A stretch of DNA of 64,000 nt from Helianthus annuus (taxonomy: Eukaryota > Streptophyta > Magnoliopsida > Asterales > Asteraceae), in assembly GCF_002127325.2 (NCBI RefSeq), contig NC_035448.2:84092087-84156086 (forward strand). The letters are read 5' to 3'. This document shows, in pieces, positions 23,761 through 35,288 of the stretch. The translations under genes were made by a program, and so were the position numbers. The notes under the pieces were generated by a model. It was given only the letters and a program-made list of their open reading frames with translations, did not search any database and had not been told where the DNA came from. Each line of letters opens with the position of its first letter. The stretch's first letter is position 1.

Positions 23761-26159
23761 GTAGTAGTAGCTTCAGCCTCAGTAGTGGATGCATTGGTTT
23801 CGAATAATTGGGGGTACTTTTCTTTCATTTGATCTTCGCGTTCCCAGGTATACTCTGGGCCACGTTGGGAGTTCCAACGAACTCGAACAAGAGGGATTCT
23901 CTTGTGTTTGAGGACCTTAACATCCCGGTCCATGATTTCAACTGGTTCCTCGACGAACTGCAACCGTTCATCGATAGTGAGTTCCTTAAAAGGAACTATG
24001 AGGGTCTCATCTGACAGGCACTTCTTCAGATTCGACACATGAAATACATTGTGAACTGCACCGAGTTCAGGAGGTAGGTTTAATCTGTAGGCTACCTTGC
24101 CAATTTTCTCAATGATCTCGAACGGTCCAACATACCGCGGATTTAATTTGCCCCGTTTGCCAAAACGAACCACACCCTTCCAGGGTGAGACTTTTAGCAA
24201 AACCCGGTCCCCGACCTGAAATTCCAATGGTCTCTTACGCTTATCCGCGTAGGCTTTCTGACGGTCGCGAGCTGCCGCCATGCGTTGTCGTATCTGTGCA
24301 ATCTTTTCTGTGGCGTCCACTACAATCTCTGGACCCGTAATTTGACTATCCCCCACCTCTGCCCAACAGAGAGGTGACCGACATTTACGTCCGTACAATG
24401 CCTCGAATGGAGCGGCTTGAATGCTGGTATGATAGCTGTTATTGTATGAAAACTCCACTAAAGGGAGGTGTTTTTCCCAGCCGTTGCCGAAATCGATAAC
24501 ACACGCTCGAAGCATGTCTTCTAGAGTTTGAATCGTTCGCTCAGACTGCCCATCCGTCTGAGGATGATATGCTGTGCTCATGTCTAATCGTGAGCCGAAG
24601 GATTTGTGCATCGCTTGCCATAGCTCTGACGTAAACCGTGCATCGCGATCTGAAATGATAGAAATGGGCACCCCGTGCCTTGAAACAACTTCTTTCAAGT
24701 AAATGTCTGCTAAGGTAGAAAACTTATCCGTTTCTTTGATAGCCAAGAAGTGAGCAGACTTGGTGAGTCGATCAATGATCACCCAGATAGTGTCATTCCC
24801 ACGCTGGGATCTAGGTAAGCCCGTAACGAAATCCATGGAAATTTCTTCCCATTTCCACTGTGGTATCTTGGGTTGCTGCAGTAGACCTGCTAGTTTCTGA
24901 TATTCGACCTTGACTCTCGCACAGGTCAAGCACTTGCCAACATAGGTGGCGATGTGGGCTTTCATACTTGGCCACCAGTATGTGGTTTTGATATCGTGGT
25001 ACATTTTATCCGCACCAGGATGTACCGAGTAGCGAGACTTGTGCGCTTCGTCCATCACAAGTTCTCGTAGACCGCCATACAGTGGGACCCAAATACGGCC
25101 CGTTACATAGTAGGCGCCGTCTTCCTTTTGTTCCATTTGTTGCCTTGAACCACGTAAGGCTTCAGCTGTGACGTTTTCGGGTTTCAGAGCTTCCATCTGA
25201 GCAGCTCGTATCTGAGAAGGAAGGCTAGACTGAATAGTAAGCTGTAGCGCTCGCACGCGCTTCGGTAGGGTGTCTTTCCGACTGAGGGCGTCAGCCACAA
25301 CATTGGCCTTGCCTGGATGGTACTTGATAGCGCATTCGTAATCATTAAGCAGTTCGACCCATCGTCGTTGACGCATATTCAAATCCTTCTGCTTAAGGAT
25401 ATGCTCGAGACTCCTGTGATCGGTGTAAATCGTGCACTTGGTACCGTACAGGTAGTGTCGCCATATCTTAAGCGCGAAAACAACAGCTCCCAGCTCTAAA
25501 TCGTGCGTCGTGTAGTTCCGTTCATGAACCTTGAGTTGACGAGAGGCGTAGGCAATAACTTTATCCCGCTGCATCAATACACAACCAAGCCCCTGTATCG
25601 ACGCGTCACAATAAACCACGAAGTCATCTGTGCCCTCCGGCAATGAGAGAATAGGTGCACTGCAAAGCCTATCCTTTAAGTACTGAAAAGCGGTCTCTTG
25701 CGTATTACCCCATCTGTAAACGACACCTTTCTGCGTTAGCATAGTGAGCGGCTGCGCGATCTTGGAGAAGTCTTTGATAAACCGTCTGTAGTAACCCGCC
25801 AAACCCAAGAATTGGCGTATTTCTGTTGGTGTACGCGGTGCTGGCCAATTCCTGATCGAATCTACCTTGGATGGATCGACATGAATCCCATCCTTGTTCA
25901 CCACATGGCCTAAGAAGTGGACTTCACGTATCCAGAAGTCGCATTTAGAAAACTTGGCGTACAATTGTTCCTTTCGGAGGAGTTTCAAGATAAGACGTAA
26001 GTGCTGCTCGTGCTCCTCCTGACTCTTGGAGTAGATCAGAATGTCGTCGATAAAGACAATAACGAACTTGTCAAGATAAGGTTTGCGCACCTTGTTCGTA
26101 AAGTCCGTAAATACGGCAGGTGTGTTCAATAATATCAAACCATCCATCACATCAAACAT
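23697..26159 (-). CDS. pol: T2 pol, truncated: late RT, RNase H, integrase, chromodomain-like end
   Basis: The 820-residue open frame begins inside RT; the ATG used here (26159) may be accidental. RT keeps the catalytic FIDD (residues 36-39) and the FLGHVV and GYYRRFI blocks but lacks fingers and early palm. RNase H follows with YCDAS (D about 185), E about 222 and D247 in TDHRS. The integrase zinc-binding part (H373, H380, C410, C413) and catalytic D443, D504 (ISDRDARF) and E540 are all present. A GPY/F-like module ([15 protein letters not shown]) and a C-terminal chromodomain-like block with [15 protein letters not shown] suggest a chromovirus, probably Tekay-type. The last residues are encoded by what looks like an old PPT/LTR junction. 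Integrase may be sound, but protease is absent and RT is incomplete. Confidence 0.9.
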   Translation of the reverse strand: MFDVMDGLILLNTPAVFTDFTNKVRKPYLDKFVIVFIDDILIYSKSQEEHEQHLRLILKLLRKEQLYAKFSKCDFWIREVHFLGHVVNKDGIHVDPSKVDSIRNWPAPRTPTEIRQFLGLAGYYRRFIKDFSKIAQPLTMLTQKGVVYRWGNTQETAFQYLKDRLCSAPILSLPEGTDDFVVYCDASIQGLGCVLMQRDKVIAYASRQLKVHERNYTTHDLELGAVVFALKIWRHYLYGTKCTIYTDHRSLEHILKQKDLNMRQRRWVELLNDYECAIKYHPGKANVVADALSRKDTLPKRVRALQLTIQSSLPSQIRAAQMEALKPENVTAEALRGSRQQMEQKEDGAYYVTGRIWVPLYGGLRELVMDEAHKSRYSVHPGADKMYHDIKTTYWWPSMKAHIATYVGKCLTCARVKVEYQKLAGLLQQPKIPQWKWEEISMDFVTGLPRSQRGNDTIWVIIDRLTKSAHFLAIKETDKFSTLADIYLKEVVSRHGVPISIISDRDARFTSELWQAMHKSFGSRLDMSTAYHPQTDGQSERTIQTLEDMLRACVIDFGNGWEKHLPLVEFSYNNSYHTSIQAAPFEALYGRKCRSPLCWAEVGDSQITGPEIVVDATEKIAQIRQRMAAARDRQKAYADKRKRPLEFQVGDRVLLKVSPWKGVVRFGKRGKLNPRYVGPFEIIEKIGKVAYRLNLPPELGAVHNVFHVSNLKKCLSDETLIVPFKELTIDERLQFVEEPVEIMDRDVKVLKHKRIPLVRVRWNSQRGPEYTWEREDQMKEKYPQLFETNASTTEAEATTTEFRDEIPNQRGDDVTPQENQ

Positions 26160-26271
26160 AAAATATAGTAGTTAAAATAATTCATAAAACCCAAGACATT
26201 TGATGTTCAAACCAAACTTTGTTCGAATAGCGGAAACATAATAATGAAAAACCCAAAAAGAAGTTATAAGT
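26160..26271 (-). other. T2 deletion junction between gag and pol
   Basis: 112 bp of AT-rich sequence replaces protease and the N-terminal part of RT. It matches neither by eye and may be filler at the deletion. Confidence 0.6.
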
Positions 26272-27578
26272 TCAATTAGCGTTCATTGCGTCTCCTCCTC
26301 CTAACATGAAAACTCGACCTCTTGCCTCGTTGCCATTGTTATTGTTGTTTCCCCCGTTGTTGTCGTTGTTCCCGTTGCCCTGGTTATTGTTGTGGTTCTG
26401 ATTTTGGTTCAACTGAGGGCAATCGCGTTTGTAGTGTCCTTCTGCCCCACACTGGAAACATCCCCGGTTTCCACGCTGTGGTTGCTGCTGCTGGTTCTGT
26501 GGAGCTGGCGGTGGGAGTTGCTGGTTCTGATTTGCAGGCCGTGGACTCCTACAGTCTTTGGCCTCATGACCCATCTTGAGGCATCTTTGACAACGAACCT
26601 TATTACACTGGCCACTGTGATGTTTGTTGCAGGTGTTACACTTCGGAAGGTTTCCTCGATACCCTCCCTGTCTGTGGCTGCTAGAGGAGTGCTGACTGGG
26701 ACTCTGATAACTGTCTGTCTTTCGCTGCTGGGCTTGTGACTGTACTGATGCTGACCCCTTGCTAGAATCCCCATCCCATTTTCTCTTACTTTCACTGGGA
26801 GTAGCAAGTGTAGTAGAAGCAGTAGCGGTAGCAGTAGCACTGACACGCTTGGGCAGTTTATTCTGATCCACTGCCTGATCGGTGATGCGATGAGCGAGAC
26901 GCTGGATTTCCTGGATGTTGTTGAGGTTAGCCGAGGTAACGTGGCTCTGTATTTCTGGTGCCAAACCTTTGAGATACAACTCAATACGCTTGTATGGAGG
27001 TTCCACCATAGTTGGACATAACACAGCCAACTCATTTGATCTCTTGGTGTAAGCTTCGATTTCCGAACCAACCATTTTCAAGTTATACAACTCGTCCTCC
27101 AACTTGTGAATGTCTTCTCTAGTGCAGTATTCCCTCTTGATCAGTTCTTTGAATTCATTCCAGGGTGTGGCGTTAGCAGCTGCCAACCCTAAGATCTGCA
27201 CTTGTGCGTTCCACCAAGTGAGCGCAATCCCTTCAAGTGTGCCAGTGGCGAACTTCACTCTGCGAGCCTCAGGGCATTCACACATTTCGAAAACCGACTC
27301 GAGCTTTTCAAACCAGTGGAGGAGTCCAACTGCTCCCTCCGTGCCACTGAACGAACTAGGACGACATTCCATGAAATTCTTGAAGGTGCACCCAGGTTGT
27401 TGCTGAGCGGGTTGACCTATTGTGTACGAATAGGGCAAAGTTAAGTACGAGAATTAATGTAGGATCTAAAGATCCTAGTATCTATACTGCAGGGTATACT
27501 ACCTGCTTGGGCGGCTGCAACTGCCGCAGCAACGAGAGCCTCTAGCTGGGCTTGAGTCATGGTAATTCGTGCGGCCAT
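26272..27578 (-). CDS. gag: T2 gag, probably with an 86 bp intron
   Basis: The open frame 27416-26272 has the capsid motifs FKNFMECRPSSFSGTEGA, LTWWNAQVQ and YTKRSNELAVLCPTM, then a Ser/Gln-rich linker, a Cys/His region (CNTCNKHHSGQCNKVRC, GHEAKDC), a clean knuckle CFQCGAEGHYKRDC and an Asn/Gly-rich tail. Upstream, an ATG at 27578 opens 25 codons that run into stops unless 27502-27417 is removed. That stretch starts GTAGTA, ends ACAATAG, has a CTTAAC branch-like site, and its removal joins the frames exactly. If unspliced, translation could start at an ATG within the intron-like stretch (27438). No stop interrupts the main frame. Confidence 0.85.
27417..27502 (-). other. Candidate intron in T2 gag
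   Basis: 86 bp on the minus strand with GT...AG ends, splitting a Gly codon (G|GT). Exon 1 (27578-27503) is 76 nt; the join restores frame with the main gag ORF. Confidence 0.5.
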
Positions 27579-27902
27579 TGATCTTCACATCAAAGGCAAC
27601 ATAAGTGAGAAAGGTTCGCGAATAGTGCGATGACAGAAGAGTGTAAGCACATAAGTATTCTCATGCAATGTCAAGTTGTGAGCAAGGTAATGTAAGCATA
27701 CTACGAGCAAAGTTCTATGCAAATTCTAGCATGTAGGCAATAAACATAAACCTTATTACCTAGGAAGTTGAGCCTTGCACGTGGAGCGAAGCGTCGTTGT
27801 GGATCGTTGAGAGCACTGTTCTGGTTATAGTCTGGTTTTAATAAAAACGTTTTTTCCATATTAAAACCAAGTTCTCTATAACCAATGGCTCTGATACCAA
27901 TC
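27579..27902 (-). other. T2 leader and primer-binding site
   Basis: Non-coding leader. The PBS TGGTATCAGAGCC (minus, 27899-27887) lies 3 nt from the LTR edge. No other feature seen. Confidence 0.85.
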
Positions 27903-30041
27903 TGTCACACCCCCAAAATCCACACGCGGAGTATCACCGCTTGGGAGCGTGACTGACCAGGATCAAGCCACCAATCATATTGAACATGCATTTAATATTA
28001 AGTAAAATAACTGAAAACCATCCATCAATACGAAAGGTGATCAAACAAATCATCGTTTCAAAATGTAGCGGAAGCATAGTAAATAAACCAGTAGTAGTTA
28101 ACAGTTTTAAGTGTCATAATAGCTCAACAGAAAAGCCACGATCCTTGTCCACAACGACCCGCTTCTCCAGTGCAAGCTCCAAGTACCTAACGATCTGCAA
28201 GGCATGTAACAGAATGATCAACAAACTAGTTGAGCGAGTTCACAGAAAGTAAATGCGTAATAGTAAGTTCGTTTGTAACAGGTGGCTCTACTGGCCGATT
28301 GTATGTTCTATTGGTGGTGGTGTTCCACGTTACTGGTGGTGGTGTTCCACGTTACTGGTGGTGGTGTTCCACGTTACTGGTGGTGGTGTTCCACGTTACT
28401 GGTGGTGGTGTTCCACGTTACTGGTGGTGGTGTTCCACGTTACTGGTGGTGGTGTTCCACGTTGTATAACCACTAGACTACTCGTAACTATAGGTATCCT
28501 TCACAACCGAGGATAGTAAAGTGGTAGTCTAGTCATAGTGTCAATAGAGTATCTAATCAACCTTTCAATCCCATTCCCAACACCCCGGGAATCCCATGCC
28601 TTGGTAAGAGTGTGAACTCACCTTGGTTTGCTCGGTATGCTATGTTATGCACTCACAAGTAATTAATCAAGTCCTATTGTTTGCACGTATAACAAATCAG
28701 TTCATGTTCGCAATGATACGCACTATCATGTATCAATCATGTAACACGTAACAGTTAACCCATTCATGCAATTCACGTAATTCATATGAACATATACAGG
28801 ATCATGTATCTCACAACAACTCAGACAAGTATGGGGGGGGTCTCCCCTGTTCAAAACTCAGATAGTACATGTAATCATACAATAAACTCAGACTGTCATG
28901 ATACACACATAAGCTTGGACTCTTGATACATTCTTTAAATTCGGGCCCAATGTAATAACAAACTCGGACAATACAACTTCCACTAAACTCGGTCCAAGGA
29001 TGATCAATTATATTCGGACCACACATAAGAAATTAAGTTCGGACCATATGAACTCTTTATGTTCGGACCACATGCCTTGAAATTAAACTCGGACTACATG
29101 TCCCTTGAATTAAACTCGGACTACATGTCCCTTGAATTAAACTCGGACTACATGTCCCTTGAATTAAACTCGGACCTAATGTCCCTTGAATTAAACTCGG
29201 ACCTAATGTCCCTTGAATTAAACTCAGGCCAAGGCAAGTTCAATAAACTCGGACATGTTGTTAACTATTATATTCGGACTATTCATGAGTAAATAACTTC
29301 GGACCATACATGATAATTAAACTCAGACAATCAATAACATGGATTTCAATACAGGAGGCAATCATAACAGTTACGTTCTTATACGATGCAAACCCTAACT
29401 CATGCATTTTCACAACGAACTGATCAATCAACAATCATCCATTCATCATATCTAGCATCTTAAATCATCAAGAGAATCGATTATACAATTAACACATCAT
29501 CAAAATCAGAATAATCATACTCAATTTAGTGTACAAGACCATCAAATCAAGGCTAGGGTTTACAAGAACTCACAAGAATCAAGAATTGGAAACAATCAAA
29601 CAATCAATCCATTAATCACAACAATGATTAAACAATTACCTTGAATGATTCTAGAGAAAGAGAAATCAAGTGATGATTATCTTGTGCCAAATGATTTGGT
29701 GATGATGCTTGCTAGAGGATTAGAGAGGTGAAAGTACGTGTTTTTGTTTTGTGTGCAAATGATTAGAGAAATGAGATTAGGGTTAAGTATCTAGAATTTC
29801 CCTAATTACCATCTACATCCCTAAGTATGATAATTTACAAATGCACACCATCTCATATTTGACAAGTTTACTGTTTCATAGTTCCACCACCAAGTTTACA
29901 CATTTGACAAGTTTCACAATTAACCAATAACTATACACAATCAAACAATCAAAACATATATAATTTCATGGAAATCAATTGTGCAATTACATGAACGTGC
30001 AATAAATATGAAATATAATCTTGGAAATTTGAGTTGTCACA
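27903..30041 (-). repeat. T2 5' LTR
   Basis: Same length and, as far as I compared, same sequence as 21482-23620 (offset 6421). Confidence 0.95.
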
Positions 30042-30085
30042 GAGTTCCTCTAAACGACTCATTCGGGTCAACACACGATCCTACA

Positions 30086-30193
30086 GGAGCGAAGGGCCTC
30101 GTGTTGTGCGATGGCCTGTGAGATGCGCTCTTGCGATTCCGCTTCTGTTGTCGGCAGAGGGTTGTTGGTATCGGTGTTCCTTTGAATCGACAT
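30086..30193 (-). pseudogene. gag: T0 gag, N-terminal 36 codons
   Basis: ATG at 30193 opens a frame (MSIQRNTDTNNPLP...) that reaches the C1 target duplication. The continuing capsid part resumes on the other side of C1 at 3372, in the same orientation. The piece is Gln/Glu/Ala-rich like other Ty3 gag N-termini of this style. It is separated from the rest by 26.7 kb of nested insertions. Confidence 0.75.
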
Positions 30194-30662
30194 CTTCTGA
30201 AGAAGATTCGTTAGGTCAGGTCTTATTAAAGACACAGGCACATAAGCACCTACTTAACGAGTAAGACCTAGGAGGTGCATTTACATGTGTATATACGCAG
30301 TCGCTATAACAAGCAATCATATAACATCACAATTATAACACAAACTTGTAGGTAGGAACATATTTAATGAGAACATAACAAGCAAGCATATAGCATCACA
30401 ATTATAGTACAATCATGCAAATCAACAACATTCTTAGTGAGGACATGGCGACGGAGCTTTCATTATTTACCAACCACAATCACATTGTCTACAAAGTGCA
30501 TTACATCAAAAGGGACACAGGTCACCCTACCCTCGTCTAATAAGTCTATCAGTGTACCAAAATCACGTGGTCAAAAGTGGTCTTCAAAAGTCTCCACAAT
30601 CTCGGCTCATTAATAGTGTCTTTACCCAAAAGTAATGCAATCCGCATAAAACCAGAAACCAA
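30194..30662 (-). other. T0 spacer between upstream ORF and gag
   Basis: About 470 bp without a recognisable gene, between the stop of the upstream ORF (30663) and the gag ATG (30193). Confidence 0.5.
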
Positions 30663-32064
30663 CTACACTGGTGACTGAGGTGGAGGAGGGAAGAAAAGCA
30701 AACTGCTAACATGTGCGAGCTCCTCCTCGAGCTTGTATATACGTTAAAGTAATTAACTAATCTGCTTCTCGATAGTAAAGAAACGAGTATCAAAACCTGA
30801 GAAAGGTGTAATAGTAGCAGGTGAGGGTGCAAAAGGAGACAGTGAAGAATGTGGAGGATCATAGTATACTGGTATAGACAGGGTGGAGGACGTGGTGTTA
30901 GCTCAAGCTCCAAAACTCTATGACTCAAAACCTCAAGCTGTAACTGAAGTATCAAGAGCAACTCATCCGTGTGTAGCCTCCATAATGTGAAGGATGGTAG
31001 GGGTTTGAAATCAGCATAGTGTATGGTAGGGACCATTAGAATGGCTCGTCTAGCGGTGAAGAAATGAATAGTGCAGCCTGAAGGATCTGTGGAAAAGCTG
31101 ATGATACAAAAGGACCATCACGCGGGTGCTGACTAAAGGTACCTTCCCCTGGACGGGGTACAGGTTTGTCTTGAAAGAAAACAACAGGCAAACTGGTGCG
31201 ATGAACGTCGGTCTCCGTAGGGGGAAAAGGAGTACATCGGCGGGTGCGGGTACAGGAACAAATGTCTCAACAAAAGAGAAGATCATCAGGTGTAGGTACT
31301 GGGTCAGGTATAAGGGGTGCAATGTCTGGCAAACTAAAAGAAACATGGTTAGGATCAGGAATCAGCTCAAGATCAATAGGCGCAATCATCAAGCTGACCC
31401 AAAAGGAATAGAAGCTAACGCAGAAGCAGGCCCTGGGTCGTGTGGAGGTGTGGGATCTCGAGCAGGTGATAGTGCGGCTGACATAGCGGTGTCGTTACCT
31501 AACTCAATAGCAAAAAGTTGCAGTCTGGCCGTCTGTAAGGCTGCAGATGTCACAGACCCAATGGAGTTTGAAATCGAGTGTAAAATGGAAGCAAAGGATA
31601 CTTCAATGGCAGGAATCCCAAGAGGTAGAATAGCAATGACTTCCTCAGCTATCTCTCCATCACCCTGGGCATCGTCAGGAAGGTTATCAACAAACAGTTC
31701 AACGTCATCGTCCAACAAATCGTCAAAAAGGCAAATCCTCGGGAGGAATGACCACGAGAGGTACGACGTTTGAGGATCGGAGTCATGATGTGCTCATCAT
31801 CAGAATGACCAGTGATGAGGTGGTCATGGACTGAAACAAGAATGACAATAGGATTCTCGTCAGGGGAGCCATCAGCAAGGGTAAATCATCACCAAGATCT
31901 GGTAGCGCGAATGGTTGGAAGTCGTTCTCGTCTTTGGTCAGCATGTCTGGGTCACTCTCAGTGTCTGACATAAATATCTCTAGCGCAGGTGCAGTCTCAT
32001 TATCTGTGGCGGTGGCCATAGGGTCGTCAACATCTGACAACTCGCTCTCTGAAGAAGGTGACAT
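30663..32064 (-). pseudogene. T0 extra ORF ahead of gag: acidic, proline-rich, coiled-coil end
   Basis: The start at 32064 reads MSPSSESELSDVDDP and continues acidic (DTESDPDML, DFQPFALPD). Frameshifts then break it into pieces at 31718-31389, 31346-31050 and 31036-30663. The C-terminal piece reads KLEEELAHVSSLLFFPPPP and ends at a TAG at 30663. The layout is an acidic N-terminus, a Pro/Ala-rich middle, and a short predicted coiled coil with a proline tail. It lies in the sense direction between PBS and gag, so it is an additional ORF of the element rather than a host gene. I do not know its function. Additional sense ORFs ahead of gag are known from Ogre-type elements, but I see no specific similarity to that protein. 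Confidence 0.6.
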
Positions 32065-34383
32065 GTGTGCCCGTACATAATAATCATAGCATGTATGTGG
32101 TACCCAAGGAAAAATCCACGGTCAACCTGATCTGACACTTCGCCACTCTTGGATTACTTATCAAATTTGGGGACGAAATTTCTTTCAAGTTGGGGATGAT
32201 GTGACAACCCAAAATTTCAATCCATTAACATAAAATCCGACAACTTTAATTGTTTCATGAAAGTTCATATAATGTTTGTTGAATGTAATGAATATGTTGG
32301 CCGAAAACATCATTGAAATCGCATGCAATTCTTGGGCCGATCAATTTGAATTGATACATGAACTGTTAAACGACAACAATTCTCACATGTGGTGATTTTA
32401 ATTGGACCTCATATTGTTAGTGGGCTTTTCATAAACTATTTATATTAAACTCCTATTGGACCATATTTTAATCCAATCAATATTTAAAAGATTTGACATA
32501 ATAATTGTGAGTAGAGTTTAGTCACAAACCCTAACACATCCCCTACCTGTCTTCGGTTATCGACAGTAGCAGACCCCCCCCTCGAAGTATAGATTATTCG
32601 GTTAGTATTGTTAATCTCAATCCTTGTTGTTTATGCGACTGTAATTCTTGTTGACTAGGGTTATGTTTATACACATCATATGAAATTCGTAATAAAGATG
32701 ACTAGATGGTGTTGGTTACTTGTTGATTGTATTGATCATGCGTATGTGTCGTTTAAATGGTAATGATAATGAATCTGATATTGTTTAGCTATTCTTGGAT
32801 GTTGTGCATAATAATTGATGAATTGTCGAAATCGATTAGTTTGCTTAATGTTATATGATGATTATGATATTTCATGGATATGTGCTAATTAATGATCGAG
32901 AAACTGATAGGGGTGTGGGTCCGATCAAGTAATAGTGTAGGTGTACACATGTAAGTTTGGTGTACACATGTAAGTTTTGTAGTATTTGATTTGATACTTG
33001 AGAGGAATATCATGATATTCGGACTTTGTGACAGAATGATGGTGTTATATTAATGAGTGTGAATTTGATATTTGTCACTTGACACTTTGGGGTATTGTTG
33101 ATATTATTTCGCTGATCATACTGTGACATCTGTGCCTCCAAGACCATCGAACAAATACCAAAACAATGAAATATTGTATTTCATACTTGGAAATTGTATA
33201 AATATGTGTATCGTTTGCACATATCAATTTTCGTTCGATTCCAAGCTGTAAATCGCTTTCTGGGAAGTTATACGCAAACTGGTGTGTAAACGCAGTCAGT
33301 TTTATGCGACAAACACTCCGGAATAGTGAAATAAACTTAACATACCTTAAATAACCTTTACATAACTTAGAAATAAGTTTTGGATGGTTTGGTATGCCGA
33401 AAACAAGTTTATTCGATCGCAGGGACTATTTGCGTCAAACTGCGAAACTATACCGATTCGTATGGTGTCGAACAGTCCAGAACTTGATCATAAGTTAAAC
33501 ATACCATATATAACCTAAACATGGCTTAGAAATAAGCTTTGATAGGTTCGGTGTGCGAAAACATGCTTATATGATCTTACAGGGACTAAAAGTGTCAAAA
33601 ACGGCGTAAGTTTGCATTTTTCGCGCATATCTTACGTTCTGGACACTTCTGGACATCCAAAATTTTTGTACACACTAAAATATTTTTATTTTAGTGATCG
33701 CCATGCAAAAATTCCATCCGTCGCTTAATTTGGATCGATTGTGCGTTCGTTACGACTTCCGTCGTAATTAACCAAACAACGCGATCGTACGACCAAACGA
33801 ACCGACATCCGAGATGTTTTCGAGCATATTTCAGGTCCCCTATGCTTTAACTTCATTTTAGAGCCTTGAAATGTGGTTAACGGGGTTTAAACGCATCGAA
33901 AAAGGCTTTAAACACGTGCAGGGACCATTTCTGTCAATTTTGAAACTTTGCTGAACCTGATACACGCTAGCGTAGCGCGAGCCCTAAGGCCTATGCCCTA
34001 GCGCTACGCGAGTGCCTCATCTGGGCAGAAACATCATTTTCAGCAACAGTTTGCAAATTCAGGGGCTGTTTGTGCAATTTCTTTGAGTGTTGAGCAAGTT
34101 TGTGTGATCACCAAGGCTTTGTACCTGCTTACAACAAGTGTGTGGCCATGATTTGATCCTTGGAGGCCACACAAACACATGGAATGATCCTAGAACTTCA
34201 CAACAAGTATAAATAGCCCATCCATTTCATCAATTCCTTGCTCATTCTTCTCATTCTTCTCTTCACATCTGCTATGGAGCTCTCCTAAGCTTATTGGGAC
34301 TTTGTCTTCTTTGTTGAAAAGATAGCAAGGACCCTAAGTGAGCTTCTTTCATTCTTTTAGTTGCTTTTTCCTTATGTAGTGTA

Positions 34384-34819
34384 GAAAGTCAAACAGTGTT
34401 TGACTTTCGGTTTTGACCATCAATTGGTCAAGTCAAAGTTCAATTGAACTTTGACACGTGATTGTAATCACGATAGTTATAATCCTTCGTGATTATAACC
34501 GCTGATTACCACGTTATCTAGTTGTAGTGTCGAGTCAAAGTTTCGGTCAAAATGCGTTTTAGCACGCATTTTGCAACGGAACTACTTTAGGGTATCAAAA
34601 CATTTTGTTTTGATACCAAATCAGTAGGTTAGACATGTTTTGACATGTCTAACTCGACACTATTAGTTTGTGCTTGTTTAGGGTCGTAAGATAAGCGGTC
34701 TAAACAACCGCTTATACTTCCGAACCCGACCCGTTTGGTCGATCTTTGGATCCGACCAAGCTTAGTTAGTGATCATAATTGCTTAGGGAATAACCACTGA
34801 GGTTATACCTTATGATCAC
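34384..34819 (+). other. Hairpin chain in S1
   Basis: Eleven consecutive inverted repeats, mostly perfect: 34384-34408 (11 bp arms), 34413-34431, 34435-34452 (an 18 bp palindrome), 34457-34472, 34476-34499, 34549-34572, 34591-34617 (12 bp arms), 34629-34652 (10 bp), 34691-34715 (9 bp), 34735-34759 and 34769-34819. They follow the TATA box and precede the donor-like site at 35289. Confidence 0.85.
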
Positions 34820-35288
34820 GTAGGATCGGTTAGTCATTTGCTAGTTAGCTTGTATGCCCATAGGAAATGACCAAAATGCCCTTTTGAAGCTAAAATCCGT
34901 AATTTGACTATGTGAACATATTTTTGACTTGTAATCTGATTTAGTAACATGTTTAGGGATAATTGGGCATGTAAGACTTGGCATAGCACATAGATTACCG
35001 TCCGAACATAGTTTTACGCTAACGACGCATTATAGTGGCTTATGTTACCATAATGGGTCGAAACGGGTCAAAAGCACTTAGGTTGGCTTTTCAATCGGAA
35101 TGTTGGGACTATTAAATCATACCATATGAGTTTAATTACGCATTTGATTTATAGAACCTCATTCTATCCTATCTCCCGGTTTAGGTGTCGATTTTATTTA
35201 TCTAGCGATCCGATACTAGGTACCACTTGATTCCTTGATTGCCCGTGCATCGATAGTTCACAAAATCAAGGATACCCTACAATCTCAA

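Larger units (their letters stand above)
21482..30041 (-). mobile_element. T2: young Ty3 element with internal pol deletion
   Basis: The LTRs at 21482-23620 and 27903-30041 are both 2139 bp, and I saw no difference between them. There is a perfect 5 bp target duplication GAGTT (21477-21481 and 30042-30046). Gene order on the minus strand: LTR, PBS, gag, then pol from the middle of RT onward. Protease and the first part of RT are missing, so the element cannot be autonomous. Identical LTRs mean it inserted very recently, after the deletion had arisen in its source copy or during its own reverse transcription. Confidence 0.9.
3373..30085 (+). mobile_element. C1: copia-type gag-only retrotransposon, with two nested Ty3 elements
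   Basis: LTRs run from TGTTGGTGCATAC to GATCCTACA. The left LTR is 3373-3787 plus 14582-14611 and the right is 21076-21481 plus 30047-30085; each totals 445 bp once its insertion is removed. The PBS TGGTATCAGAGC is at 14614, and a purine tract ends at 21075. By eye the LTRs differ at about 10 of 445 sites. Flanks AGAGC (3368-3372) and GGAGC (30086-30090) fit a 5 bp target duplication with one change. The internal region (14612-21075) has a gag-like coding stretch but no protease, integrase or RT, so C1 is a non-autonomous element. It inserted into T0 gag. Confidence 0.85.
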
